Source: Sipunculus nudus (Eukaryota > Annelida > Sipuncula > Golfingiida > Sipunculidae). Taken from it: a stretch of DNA of 64,000 nucleotides. Made by a program: the position numbers and the translations under genes. Where the stretch lies: positions 14,004,729 to 14,068,728 of the forward strand of contig CM049314.1 of assembly GCA_026874595.1 (NCBI GenBank). Reading direction: 5' to 3'. Within the stretch, counting starts at the first letter, position 1; each line of letters starts with the position of its first letter. Under the pieces are notes generated by a model, which was not told the origin of the DNA, did not search any database, and saw only the letters and a list, made by a program, of their open reading frames with translations. Below, in pieces: positions 38,901-50,859 of the stretch.

Positions 38901-39508
38901 GTGGATACCCTGGTCCCCCCCCCCCCTTTTTAACACACACACACAGCGCAATTTGGTGGACATGATTCACATAATTTTTTACTTAAATATTCATGATTGT
39001 TTATGAACTCCATCATGCACATTGTCTGAGGTGTTACAACACATACGTAAGCTATCCCCTGTGGATATCCTGGCCCCCCCCCCCCCCTTTTTTTCACACA
39101 CACACAGCGCAATCTGGTGGATTTGATTCACATAATTTTTCCTGAAATATTCATGATTGTTTATGAACTCCATCATACACATTGTCTGAGGTGTTACAAC
39201 ACATACGTAAGCTATCCCCTGTGGATACCCTGGTCCCCCCCCCCTTTTTTCACACACACACAGCGCAATCAGGTGGATATGATTCACATAATTTTTCCTG
39301 AAATATTCATGATTGTTTATGAACTCCATCATGCACATTGTCTGAGGTGTTACAACACATACGTAAGCTATCCCCTGTGGATACCCTGGTCCCCCCCCCC
39401 CCCTTTTTCACACACACACACAGCGCAATCTGGTGGATATGATTCACATAATTTTTCCTGAAATATTAATGATTGTTTATGAACTCCATCATGCACATTG
39501 TCTGAGGT
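35991..39508. repeat. Higher-order repeat copy 1 of the 160-bp satellite
   Basis: Monomers 7-28 of the array form a 22-monomer block of about 3.515 kb. Diagnostic variants in order: GTTTCAACAC (35991), AGAGCGC (36863), CATACACATT (about 37250), TTATGACCTCC (about 37398), TTATCCTGAAATATTTATGA (about 37690), TGTGAATACCC (about 38742), AATTTGGTGGACATG (38950), AATCAGGTGG (39267) and AATATTAATG (39462). Confidence 0.9.
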
Positions 39509-42500
39509 GTTTCAACACATACGTAAGCTATCCCCTGTGGATATCCTGCCCCCCCCCTTTTTTCACACACACACACACACACAGCGCAATCTGGTGGATA
39601 TGATTCACATAATTTTTCCTGAAATATTCATGATTGTTTATGAACTCCATCATGCACATTGTCTGAGGTGTTACAACACATACGTAAGCTATCCCCTGTG
39701 GATATCCTGCCCCCCCCCTTTTTTTCACACACACACAGCGCAATCTGGTGGATATGATTCACATAATTTTTCCTGAAATATTCATGATTGTTTATGAACT
39801 CCATCATGCACATTGTCTGAGGTGTTACAACACATACGTAAGCTATCCCCTGTGGATTCCCTGCCCCCCCCCTTTTTTTCACACACACACACAGCGCAAT
39901 CTGGTGGATATGATTCACATAATTTTTCCTGAAATATTCATGATTGTTTATGAACTCCATCATGCACATTGTCTGAGGTGTTACAACACATACGTAAGCT
40001 ATCCCCTGTGGATACCCTGGTCCCCCCCCCCCTCTTTTTTTTTTCACACACACACACAGCGCAATCTGGTGGATATGATTCACATAATTTTTCCTGAAAT
40101 ATTCATGATTGTTTATGAACTCCATCATGCACATTGTCTGAGGTGTTACAACACATACGTAAGCTATCCCCTGTGGATACCCTGGTCCCCCCCCCCTTTT
40201 ATTTCACACACACACACAGCGCAATCTGGTGGATATGATTCACATAATTTTTCCTGAAATATTCATGATTGTTTATGAACTCCATCATGCACATTGTCTG
40301 AGGTGTTACAACACAAACGTAAGCTATCCCCTGTGGATACCCTGGTCCCCCCTTTTTATTTCACACACACACACAGAGCGCAATCTGGTGGATATGATTT
40401 ACATAATTTTTCCTGAAATATTCATGATTGTTTATGAACTCCATCATGCACATTGTCTGAGGTGTTACAACACATACGTAAGCTATCCCCTGTGGATACC
40501 CTGGTACCCCCCCCCCCCCCTTTTAACACACACACACAGCGCAATCTGGTGGATATGATTCACATAATTTTTCCTGAAATATTCATGATTGTTTATGAAC
40601 TCCATCATGCACATTGTCTGAGGTGTTACAACACATACGTAAGCTATCCCCTGTGGATATCCTGCCCCCCCCCCCTTTTTTTCACACACACACACACACA
40701 GCGCAATCTGGTGGATATGATTCACATAATTTTTCCTGAAATATTCATGATTGTTTATGAACTCCATCATACACATTGTCTGAGGTGTTACAACACATAC
40801 GTAAGCTATCCCCTGTGGATATCCTGCCCCCCCCCCCCCTTTTTTCACACACACACAGCGCAATCTGGTGGATATGATTCACATAATTTTTCCTGAAATA
40901 TTCATGATTGTTTATGACCTCCATCATGCACATTGTCTGAGGTGTTACAACACATACGTAAGCTATCCCCTGTGGATTCCCTGCCCCCCCCCCCTTTTTT
41001 TTCACACACACACACAGCGCAATCTGGTGGATATGATTCACATAATTTTTCCTGAAATATTCATGATTGTTTATGAACTCCATCATGCACATTGTCTGAG
41101 GTGTTACAACACATACGTAAGCTATCCCCTGTGGATACCCTGGTCCCCCCCCCCCCTCTTTTTTTTCACACACACACACAGCGCAATCTGGTGGATATGA
41201 TTCACATAATTTATCCTGAAATATTTATGATTGTTTATGAACTCCATCATGCACATTGTCTGAGGTGTTACAACACATACGTAAGCTATCCCCTGTGGAT
41301 ACCCTGGTCCCCCCCCCCTTTTATTTCACACACACACACAGCGCAATCTGGTGGATATGATTCACATAATTTTTCCTGAAATATTCATGATTGTTTATGA
41401 ACTCCATCATGCACATTGTCTGAGGTGTTACAACACATACGTAAGCTATCCCCTGTGGATCCCCTGGTCCCCCCTTTTTATTTCACACACACACACAGAG
41501 CGCAATCTGGTGGATATGATTTACATAATTTTTTCTGAAATATTCATGATTGTTTATGAACTTCATCATGCACATTGTCTGAGGTGTTACAACACATACG
41601 TAAGCTATCCCCTGTGGATATCCTGCCCCCCTTTTTTTCACACACACACACACACACAGCGCAATCTGGTGGATATGATTCACATAATTTTTCCTGAAAT
41701 ATTCATGATTGTTTATGAACTCCATCATGCACATTGTCTGAGGTGTTACAACACATACGTAAGCTATCCCCTGTGGATTCCCTGCCCCCCCCCCTTTTTT
41801 TTCACACACACACACACAGCGCAATCTGGTGGATATGATTCACATAATTTTTCCTGAAATATTCATGATTGTTTATGAACTCCATCATGCACATTGTCTG
41901 AGGTGTTACAACACATACGTAAGCTATCCCCTGTGGATACCCTGGTCCCCCCCCCCCTCTTTTTTTTCACACACACACACAGCGCAATCTGGTGGATATG
42001 ATTCACATAATTTTTCCTGAAATATTCATGATTGTTTATGAACTCCATCATGCACATTGTCTGAGGTGTTACAACACATACGTAAGCTATCCCCTGTGGA
42101 TACCCTGGTCCCCCCCCCTTTTATTTCACACACACACACAGCGCAATCTGGTGGATATGATTCACATAATTTTTCCTGAAATATTCATGATTGTTTATGA
42201 ACTCCATCATGCACATTGTCTGAGGTGTTACAACACATACGTAAGCTATCCCCTGTGAATACCCTGGTCCCCCCTTTTTTATTTCACACACACACACAGA
42301 GCGCAATCTCGTGGATATGATTTACATAATTTTTTCTGAAATATACATGATTGTTTATGAACTTCATCATGCACATTGTCTGAGATGTTACAACACATAC
42401 ATAAGCTATCCCCTGTGGATACCCTGGTCCCCCCCCCCTTTTTAACACACACACACAGCGCAATTTGGTGGACATGATTCACATAATTTTTTACTTAAAT

Positions 42501-42980
42501 ATTCATGATTGTTTATGAACTCCATCATGCACATTGTCTGAGGTGTTACAACACATACGTAAGCTATCCCCTGTGGATATCCTGGCCCCCCCCCCCCCTT
42601 TTTTTCACACACACACAGCGCAATCTGGTGGATTTGATTCACATAATTTTTCCTGAAATATTCATGATTGTTTATGAACTCCATCATACACATTGTCTGA
42701 GGTGTTACAACACATACGTAAGCTATCCCCTGTGGATACCCTGGTCCCCCCCCCCCTTTTTTCACACACACACAGCGCAATCAGGTGGATATGATTCACA
42801 TAATTTTTCCTGAAATATTCATGATTGTTTATGAACTCCATCATGCACATTGTCTGAGGTGTTACAACACATACGTAAGCTATCCCCTGTGGATACCCTG
42901 GTCCCCCCCCCCCTTTTTCACACACACACACAGCGCAATCTGGTGGATATGATTCACATAATTTTTCCTGAAATATTAAT
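39509..42980. repeat. Higher-order repeat copy 2 of the 160-bp satellite
   Basis: Every diagnostic variant of copy 1 recurs in the same order about 3510-3523 bases later: GTTTCAACAC (39509), AGAGCGC (40376), CATACACATT (about 40768), TTATGACCTCC (about 40911), TTATCCTGAAATATTTATGA (about 41213), TGTGAATACCC (about 42255), AATTTGGTGGACATG (about 42462), AATCAGGTGG (about 42779) and AATATTAATG (42971). A partial third copy, resembling monomers 24-26 and 28, follows in 43081-43800. Confidence 0.9.
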
Positions 42981-44191
42981 GATTGTTTATGAACTCCATC
43001 ATGCACATTGTCTGAGGTGTTACAACACATACGTAAGCTATCCCCTGTGGATACCTTGGCCCCCCCCCCCCCGTTTTATTTCACACACACACACACACAC
43101 AGAGCGCAATCTGGTGGATATGATTTACATAATTTTTTCTGAAATATTCATGATTGTTTATGAACTTCATCATGCACATTGTCTGAGATGTTACAACACA
43201 TACGTAAGCTATCCCCTGTGGATACCCTGGTCCCCCCCCCCCCCCTTTTTTTAACACACAGCGCAATCTGGTGGACATGATTCACATAATTTTTCCTGAA
43301 ATATTCATGATTGTTTATGAACTCCATCATGCACATTGTCTGAGGTGTTACAACACATACGTAAGCTATCCCCTGTGGATATCCTGCCCCCCCCCCCCCT
43401 TTTTTTCACACACACACAGCGCAATCTGGTGGATTTGATTCACATAATTTTTCCTGAAATATTCATGATTGTTTATGAACTCCATCATGCACATTGTCTG
43501 AGGTGTTACAACACATACGTAAGCTATCCCCTGTGGATATCCTGGTCCCCCCCCCCCCCCTTTTTTTCACACACACACAGCGCAATCTGGTGGATATGAT
43601 TCACATAATTTTTCCTGAAATATTCATGATTGTTTATGAACTCCATCATGCACATTGTCTGAGGTGTTACATCACATACGTAAGCTATCCCCTGTGGATA
43701 CCCTGGTCCCCCCCCCCCCCTTTTTCACACACACACACAGCGCAATCTGGTGGATATGATTCACATAATTTTTCCTGAAATATTAATGATTGTTTATGAA
43801 CTCCATCATGCACATTGTCTGAGGTGTTACAACACATACGTAAGCTATCCCCTGTGGAAACCCTGGTCCCCCCCCCCCCTTTTTCACACACACACACACA
43901 CACACAGCGCAATCTGGTGGATATGATTCACATAATTTTTCCTGAAATATTCATGATTGTTTATGAACTCCATCATGCACATTGTCTGAGATGTTACAAC
44001 ACATACGTAAGCTATCCCCTGTGAGTACCCTGGTCCCCCCCCCCCTTTTTTTTCACACACACACAGCGCAATCTGGTGGATATGATTCACATAATTTTTC
44101 CTGAAATATTCATGATTGTTTATGAACTCCATCATGCACATTGTCTGAGGTGTTACAACACATACGTAAGCTATCCCCTGTGGATACCCTG

Positions 44192-46800
44192 GTCCACCAA
44201 GTTAAAGGGGGGGGGGGGGGTTTACCAGGGGATGTACAGGAGTCCACCAAGGGATATACAGGGGTCTACCAAGTTACGGAGGGGTTACCAGGGGATGTAC
44301 AGGGGTCGACCAAGGGATATACAGGGGTCTACCAAGTTAAGGAGGGATTACCAGGGGATGTACAGGGGTCCACCAAGGGATATACAAGGGCCCACCAAGT
44401 TACGGAGTGGGTACCAGGGGATGTACAGGGGTCGACCAAGGGATATACAGGGGTCCACCAAGTTACGGAGGGGTTACCAGGGGATATACAGGGTCCACCA
44501 AGTTAAGGAGGGGTTAGCAGGGGATGTACTGGAGTCGACCAAGGGATATACAGGGGTCCACCAAGTAGGGGGGGGGGGCGGTTTACCGGGGGATGTACAG
44601 GGGTCCACCAGGGGATATACAGGGGTCCACCATTTTACGGAGGGGTTACCAGGGGATGTACAGGAGTCCACCAAGGCATATACAGGGGTCCACCAAGTTA
44701 CCGAGGGGTTGCCAGGGGATGTACAGGGGTCCACCAAGGGATATACAGGGGTCCACCAAGTTACGGAGGGGTTACCATGGGATGTAAACGGGTCCACCAA
44801 GGGATATACAGGGATCCAACAAGTTAAGGAGCTGTTACCAGGGGTTGTACTGAAGTCCGCCAAGGGATAAACAGGGGTCCACCAAGTTAAGGGGGGGGGG
44901 GGGGTTACCAGGGTATGTATAGGGGTCCACCAAGAGATATTCAGGGATCCACCAAGTTAAGGGGGGGGGGGGTTACTAGGGGATGTACAGGAGTCCACCA
45001 TAGGATATACAGGTGTCCACCAAGTTAAGGAGGGGTTACCAGGGAATATACAGGGGTCCACCAAGGGGAATACAGGGGTCCACAAAGTTACGGAGGGGTT
45101 ACCAGGGGATGTACAAGGGTCCACCAAGGATATACAGGGGTCCACCAAGTTAAGGAGGGGTTACCAGGGGATGTACTGGAGTCCACCAAGGGATAAACAG
45201 GGGTCCACCAAGTTAAGGGGGGGGGAGTTACCAGGGGATGTATAGGGGTCCACCAAGGGATATACATGGATCCACCAAGTTAAGGAGGGGGGGGGGGGGG
45301 TTATCAGGGGATATACAGGAGTCCACCAAGGGATATACAGGGGTCCACCAAGTTACGGAGGGGTTGCCAGGGGATGTACAGGGGTCCACCAAGGGATATA
45401 CAGGGGTCCACCAAGTTACGGAGGGGATACCAGGGGATGTAAACGGGTCCACCAAGGGATATACAGGGATCCAACAAGTTAAGGAGGTGTTACCAGGGGT
45501 TGTACTGAAGTCCGCCAAGGGATAAACAGGGGTCCACCAAGTTAAGGGGGGGGGGGGTTACCAGGGTATGTATAGGGGTCCACCAAGAGATATTCAGGGA
45601 TCCACCAAGTTAAAGGGGGGGGGGGGGTTACTAGGGGATGTACAGGAGTCCACCATAGGATATACAGGTGTCAACCAAGTTAAGGAGGGGTTACCAGGGG
45701 ATGTACTGGAGTCCACCAAGGGATAAACAGGGGTCCACCAAGTTAAGGGGGGGGAGTTACCAGGGGATGTATAGGGGTCCACCAAGGGATATACATGGAT
45801 CCACCAAGTTAAGGAGGGGGGGGGGGTTACCAGGGGATATACAGGGGTCCACCAAGGGATATACAGGGGTCCACCAAGTTACGGAGAGGTTACCAGGGGA
45901 TGTAAACGGGTCCACCAAGGGAAAAACAGGGGTCCACCAAGTTAAGGAGGGGTTACCAAGGGATATACAGGTGTCCACCAAGTTAAGGAGGGGTTACCAG
46001 GGGATGTACAGGAGTCCACCAAGGGATATACAGGGGTCCACCAAGTTAAGGAGGGGTTACCAGGGGATATACAGGGGTCCACCAAGGGGAATACAGGGGT
46101 CCACAAAGTTACGGAGGGGTTACCAGGGGGTGTACAGGGGTCTACCAAGGATATACAGGGGTCCACCAAGTTAAGGAGGGGTTACCAGGGGATGTACTGG
46201 AGTCCACCAAGGGATAAACAGGGGTCCACCAAGTTGAGGGGTGGTTACCAGGGGATGTATAGGGGTCCACCAAATTATACAGGGGTCCACCAAGTTAGGG
46301 GGGGGGGTTAGCAGGGGATGTACCGGAGTCCACCAAGGGATATACAGGGGTCCTTAAAGTTAAGGGGGGGGGGGTTACCAGGGGATGTATAGTGGTCCAC
46401 CAAGGGATATACAGGGATCCACCAAGTTACGGAGGGGTTACCAGGGGATGTACAGGAGTCAACCAAGGGATATACAGGGGTCCACCAAGTTAAGGAGTTG
46501 TTACCAGGGGATGTACTGGAGTCATCCAAGGGATATACAGGTGTCCACCAAGTTAAGGAGGGGTTACCAAGGGATATACAGGTGTCCACCAAGTTAAGGA
46601 GGGGTTACCAGGGGATGTACAGGAGTCCACCAAGGGATATACAGGGGTCCACCAAGTTAAGGAGTTGTTACCAGGGGATGTACTGGAGTCATCCAAGGGA
46701 TATACAGGTGTCCACCAAGTTAAGGAGGGGTAACCAAGGGATATACAGGGGTCCACTAAGTTAAGGAGGGGTTACTAGGGGATGTACAGGAGTCCATCAA
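44192..46800. repeat. 63-bp repeat array, about 41 units
   Basis: The unit runs TTACCAGGGGATGTACAGGG, GTCCACCAAGGGATATACAG, GGGTCCACCAAGTTAAGGAG, then a G-run of 4 to 13. It starts inside the word CTGGTCC of the last 160-bp monomer with no spacer. Because 63 is a multiple of three, several frames remain open for long distances (up to 264 codons) with a 21-residue repeating product such as YQGMYRGPPRDIQGSTKLRR. I treat this as non-coding. Some unit variants recur in blocks about 654 bases apart (for example TGAAGTCCGCC at 44851 and 45505). Confidence 0.97.
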
Positions 46801-47722
46801 AGGGGGGTGGGGTCCTCCAGGTGGTAAACAGGGGAAAACAGTTGATAGACCCCCACATTATCCAGTTGGAGAATATTATTTTATGGAACTTAAGAATATA
46901 TATATGTTAGCACCCCCCCCCCCCCAAACTTGTCAATGACATGTTCTTTATTGAATACTTTCTCTGTCGGCGCAACCAAATGGCCACTCGAAAACAACTT
47001 CGTATTTTGTCTTTATAGCAAATTATATAGAGTATTCGCAATACATGAACCCTTCGTGTGAGATTTTTTTTCCGTTTATAGATTAATATCACTTTTGACA
47101 TATCTTGCATTGAGCACGCACTTTTTTTCCATTATTTTAATAACACATCACATTATTCATTATGTCTTCCTCCAACAGTTTTATGCTCTACATCCAGTTT
47201 AATCAGTTAAGCTGATAGGCCTAGTGTCTTTGCTAATAAAAATGACAGTTAAATAGACAATATAGACATATTACTTTAAGCAATAGTAAACTATTGAACA
47301 GTGCTGTCTACTCTGTAACGTCCTTAAAGACTTGATGCGTCCTTTTTGCGTTAATGGTACAGAAAGAAAAGTCAATGAGATCGACGACATCTGCAATTTT
47401 TAATCATGATTGTAATGCATAAGAGTAAAATTATAAAGTCAAAAAGAAAATACATTGGAAGTGTCAGTGACATATTCGAGCTGTAACAACTAAAACCAGC
47501 TGTGTTTAAGTTTTTTTTCTCAGATGTTAACAATGCCGGATTCAGCAAACGTTATAAATATGAAAATATTCCTTAGTTTTGTTTTTACCAGCCATTTACT
47601 GGAATTATTTCCTAGACAAACAAAAGATAATACATATATGTTTGTTTAACATACGTACATTTCAGACATGATTTACTAGTTTATACCGTTACACGCAATA
47701 TTTTAAGCAATGATGGTTTTGC

Positions 47723-47758
<36 letters not shown>

Positions 47759-47842
47759 TAATAATAATAATAATAATAATAAATTATTATTAATATTATT
47801 ATTAATATTATTTTTATTTATATTACATATAAATCCCTATTA

Positions 47843-47877
<35 letters not shown>

Positions 47878-50859
47878 TAGATTAAATATCAATCCCTATT
47901 ATTATTATTATTATTATTATTATTACTTAGATTACATATTAATCCCTTGAGCCGATTATACTATTGATCTATCACTCTATTTAGGTCGTGATAATTGATA
48001 AGGGTATCCACGCGCCGGGTACTGTTGAGGAAGGCAGCGACCTCTAGATTGATATCACCTGATAACTGGCATCTATTGGGACACCGTATTGCGAATTGAT
48101 ATAATAAATTAATTCCAAATATATTTAATTATATGATGATAAAGACTGTCATAGCCAATGTGACTTCAGCTCTCCAGGGATTGCACTTGTAAATTTCCAG
48201 ATGTCCCCCACGATGTCATAACTCCCATGGACCATGCGTCTTCGTGATATATCTTAAGGTCAAGCTTACGTACTAACACGTGCTTATGTGTGAGGATGAC
48301 TGATCTTGACTCAAATTTAACGACCATAATGTAAATGATTGCTGCATTTATAACACCACGAGTTATAAGAACAACATTTTAATCGGAAGCTAAGTTTTGT
48401 TTATATGGCTTAACGATATTGTTTACGATACGAATCTTCCTTTGCTGCATAAATCATAAACTTGTAAGGCAAACTTGCGCAACAAATACACATACAATTT
48501 CCACGAATTGAAAAGTTTCACATATCTGAGCTCCAATTTGTTGATTTTAAAAATGTCATAATTTGGTAAAACACTAAAAAAAATAAACAAATTAAAAAAA
48601 AACAAAAAAAAAAAAACTTGAAAAATATTCATTAATTAGCTATTGATATGCATATTCTACAGCCATGTTTAATTATTAAAATGTAAAATGAATTGAAACA
48701 ATTCCTCTGAACTGTATTGGTATCTAACCTTGATATCTCTAAAAATCTTATCCTGAATATCAACTAACGTTTCATAACATGATCTTGGGTTGGGTGAGTG
48801 TTGTCACATGTGCCGCATTCAGTTTTCATCCCACATAGATCGGACTCAACATGCGCACTTAGGTGCTATCTGACGTTAGCTGGTCTCTTACGGTGTCACG
48901 ATCTGTATCCCGATTACAAGAGTTCATCGGTTCATCTTGAATGGGAAAGCTGTCCAGTACTTAGGATGGGTTTATCATATGCTTAAGCTACCAAACCAAA
49001 CGAGTAGCACTCTGCCGACATCAAATCATTGCGAATGATATTAACTGCTCAAACAGGAATGCAATAACAATAACAACAATTACACACCCGCTTAAGATCT
49101 GCTGACACCGTGACCTTGACCTTCAACTAATATAGCTTAGACTCCTGGGCGGTGGAGATTCTGAACGGGTGACCTCATCAAGAACCTTACTTTGGCTTAA
49201 TGCATATTCATATTATTCATTTGCCAATCAAATCCTGTTAAGTCCACTATCTTATTTAGCCAGATCACTGAGCAGTGGTGATAGACCTATGATTATGAAA
49301 ATAAATCAATATGAACATTGATTTTCCCCATGTCTTTAAACATCTTATACGTCATATCGTATCTTAAATTAACACACTAAAACAGGCACAGAGACAAGTA
49401 GAAACAAATTTGGAACGTTTGTAACCTGCAAGATAAATGACTGTGCGTAATTCTGCCAAGATATATATTAAATTAGTTTAGGATTTAACAAACACTAGAA
49501 TTAATATCAACATATAATACATATGATTCCGGTTGGTGTATACTACATGCAAGCAATGTAGGTCCCGACTAGGTTTCAATGTACGTAAATGTCAAAATAC
49601 TACGGCACACTGAATACATTTACCTGTTTACCAGCACTTGATTCATTATCTTTACATCATGAACGATGGTGGGATGACCAATGTCATGATCGTTTGCAAA
49701 TAAAGGGAGATAACACACTTAATCAACTGGATAATTTTAGAATTTGCCCGATTTCAATGGAAGTTCATTATACTAATTTCACAGGATATGATTTTATAGA
49801 CACTGCCCCGTCGCCGCATAATAATTTACAATAACATGAATAACACAATTCCTGGCTAAAAGGTCCCAAGAAAAACACAAAGTACGCCTGTTGAAACTTT
49901 TAAGATTTCATATAGTTAAAATAGTCTTTAAAAATTTTTAATTCTAAAGTAAAAGATAAATCTACGGCTTTACATGCTTTAACTGACTTCAGAAACTATA
50001 GTTTGGTTTGTTAAGTGCCAGATGGTTTATAGTTTGCATATATAGAAACTGTTTGGCTGAGAACTGCTTAAGTATTCCTGGACACGTAGGAATTTTACCT
50101 AGATCTAGCAGGTGACGTCCTTATTTTCATGTGTAAAATCCTTTCAGTGTGAATTATGACTTTGTTCACGCGTCTTGGTTCTATGCAAGACTTTAGATTG
50201 TTAAATAATTCATTGTATTAAATCAATATAATATGACATTTAAAACTCAAGAACGGGTGAATTGTCGCAATATTTCGGAAGGTACTTTTTGTTCGAAAAA
50301 CGATCAGCTATTTAATGCTTTTTGTCTCCTTAAGAAGAAAGCGAAATAGAATTATCAACGGTCAATGTCATTGCATCATAGAAAAAATAAAATGAAAAGA
50401 AATAAACAGATGGTTATGGTGCTTTCAGATACTCTTACCAATCAATGTGCATAAAACATTATGCCTACGATTAGCACTGTCTGATGTGTCATCATCGCAC
50501 GTTGCTTAGTCTGTCCCAGTTAGGATGTACCATGGCACCTAACAATCTAGTCCCACCTATATTGGTGTAATAGCGGATTAGAGTCTGACAATCCGCAGCC
50601 TAATTCCGGCAGATTACACCATTGTTACCATCATGGTTCAATGATCCTGAAGGAGGATCCCTCAGGGTGCTGTGGAGCGCCGTCAGGACAGAATGAGACA
50701 CGAAAGAACATTGCGGACAACAAAAATAATGTCAACCCTTGTCCCGCTGTCTCGACTCTCTCGCCACAGGATGCAGTAATTCTGGCAGGAGAGAGTCTGA
50801 CCCTGCTCAACTCTATACTCTTTACTCTATACTTTCTCCCTATACTCCAACATTCTAAA
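46801..50859. other. Intergenic, no gene recognised
   Basis: AT-rich with a poly-C run at about 46913-46925 and a compound trinucleotide tract (47726-47946). ORFs at 48798-48986 and 49589-49834 have no recognised family features. Confidence 0.35.
47726..47946. repeat. Compound (ATA)n/(TTA)n tract
   Basis: An ATA run is followed by TTA runs. The phrase ATTACATATAAATCCCTATT recurs in slightly changed form near 47822, 47881 and 47931, so the tract is itself a decayed tandem of about 55-60 bases. Confidence 0.9.

Larger units (their letters stand above)
35076..44190. repeat. 160-bp satellite array, 57 monomers
   Basis: The mark GCGCAATCTGG (with a few variants) occurs 57 times from 35107 to 44066, a mean pitch of 160.0 bases. 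The monomer core reads through GGTGGATATGATTCACATAA, CCTGAAATATTCATGATTG, AACTCCATCATGCAC, TGTCTGAGGTGTTACAACAC and ACGTAAGCTATCCCCTGTGG. It ends in a length-variable pyrimidine linker (about 5-15 C, then T) and a CA run. CATGAT and ATCATG within the core form a 6-base inverted repeat around a 14-base loop. Most length differences between monomers lie in the C, T and CA runs; core identity is very high. ORFs of up to 169 codons on both strands are products of this periodicity. Bivalves are known to carry satellites of similar length, some linked to mobile elements. Confidence 0.98.

Noticed and set aside
35072-44024. Dozens of ORFs of 60-169 codons on both strands over the satellite
   Set aside because: They repeat the same 50-odd residues with each monomer, occur on both strands at once and begin and end according to C-run length. 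They reflect the tandem repeat, not genes.
35076-44190. CRISPR-like array of regular repeats
   Set aside because: There are no unique spacers: the whole monomer is repeated, and the context is eukaryotic.
35076-44190. Hammerhead ribozyme in the 160-bp satellite
   Set aside because: Checked the monomer on both strands for CTGANGA with a nearby GAAA; CTGAGGT and CCTGAAA are the closest and do not fit the core.
44076-44870. 264-codon ORF with a Gly/Pro/Arg-rich 21-residue repeat, collagen-like at first sight
   Set aside because: There is no Gly-X-Y periodicity. The frame starts in the 160-bp satellite, and equally long frames exist on the other strand. Explained by a unit length of 63 bases.
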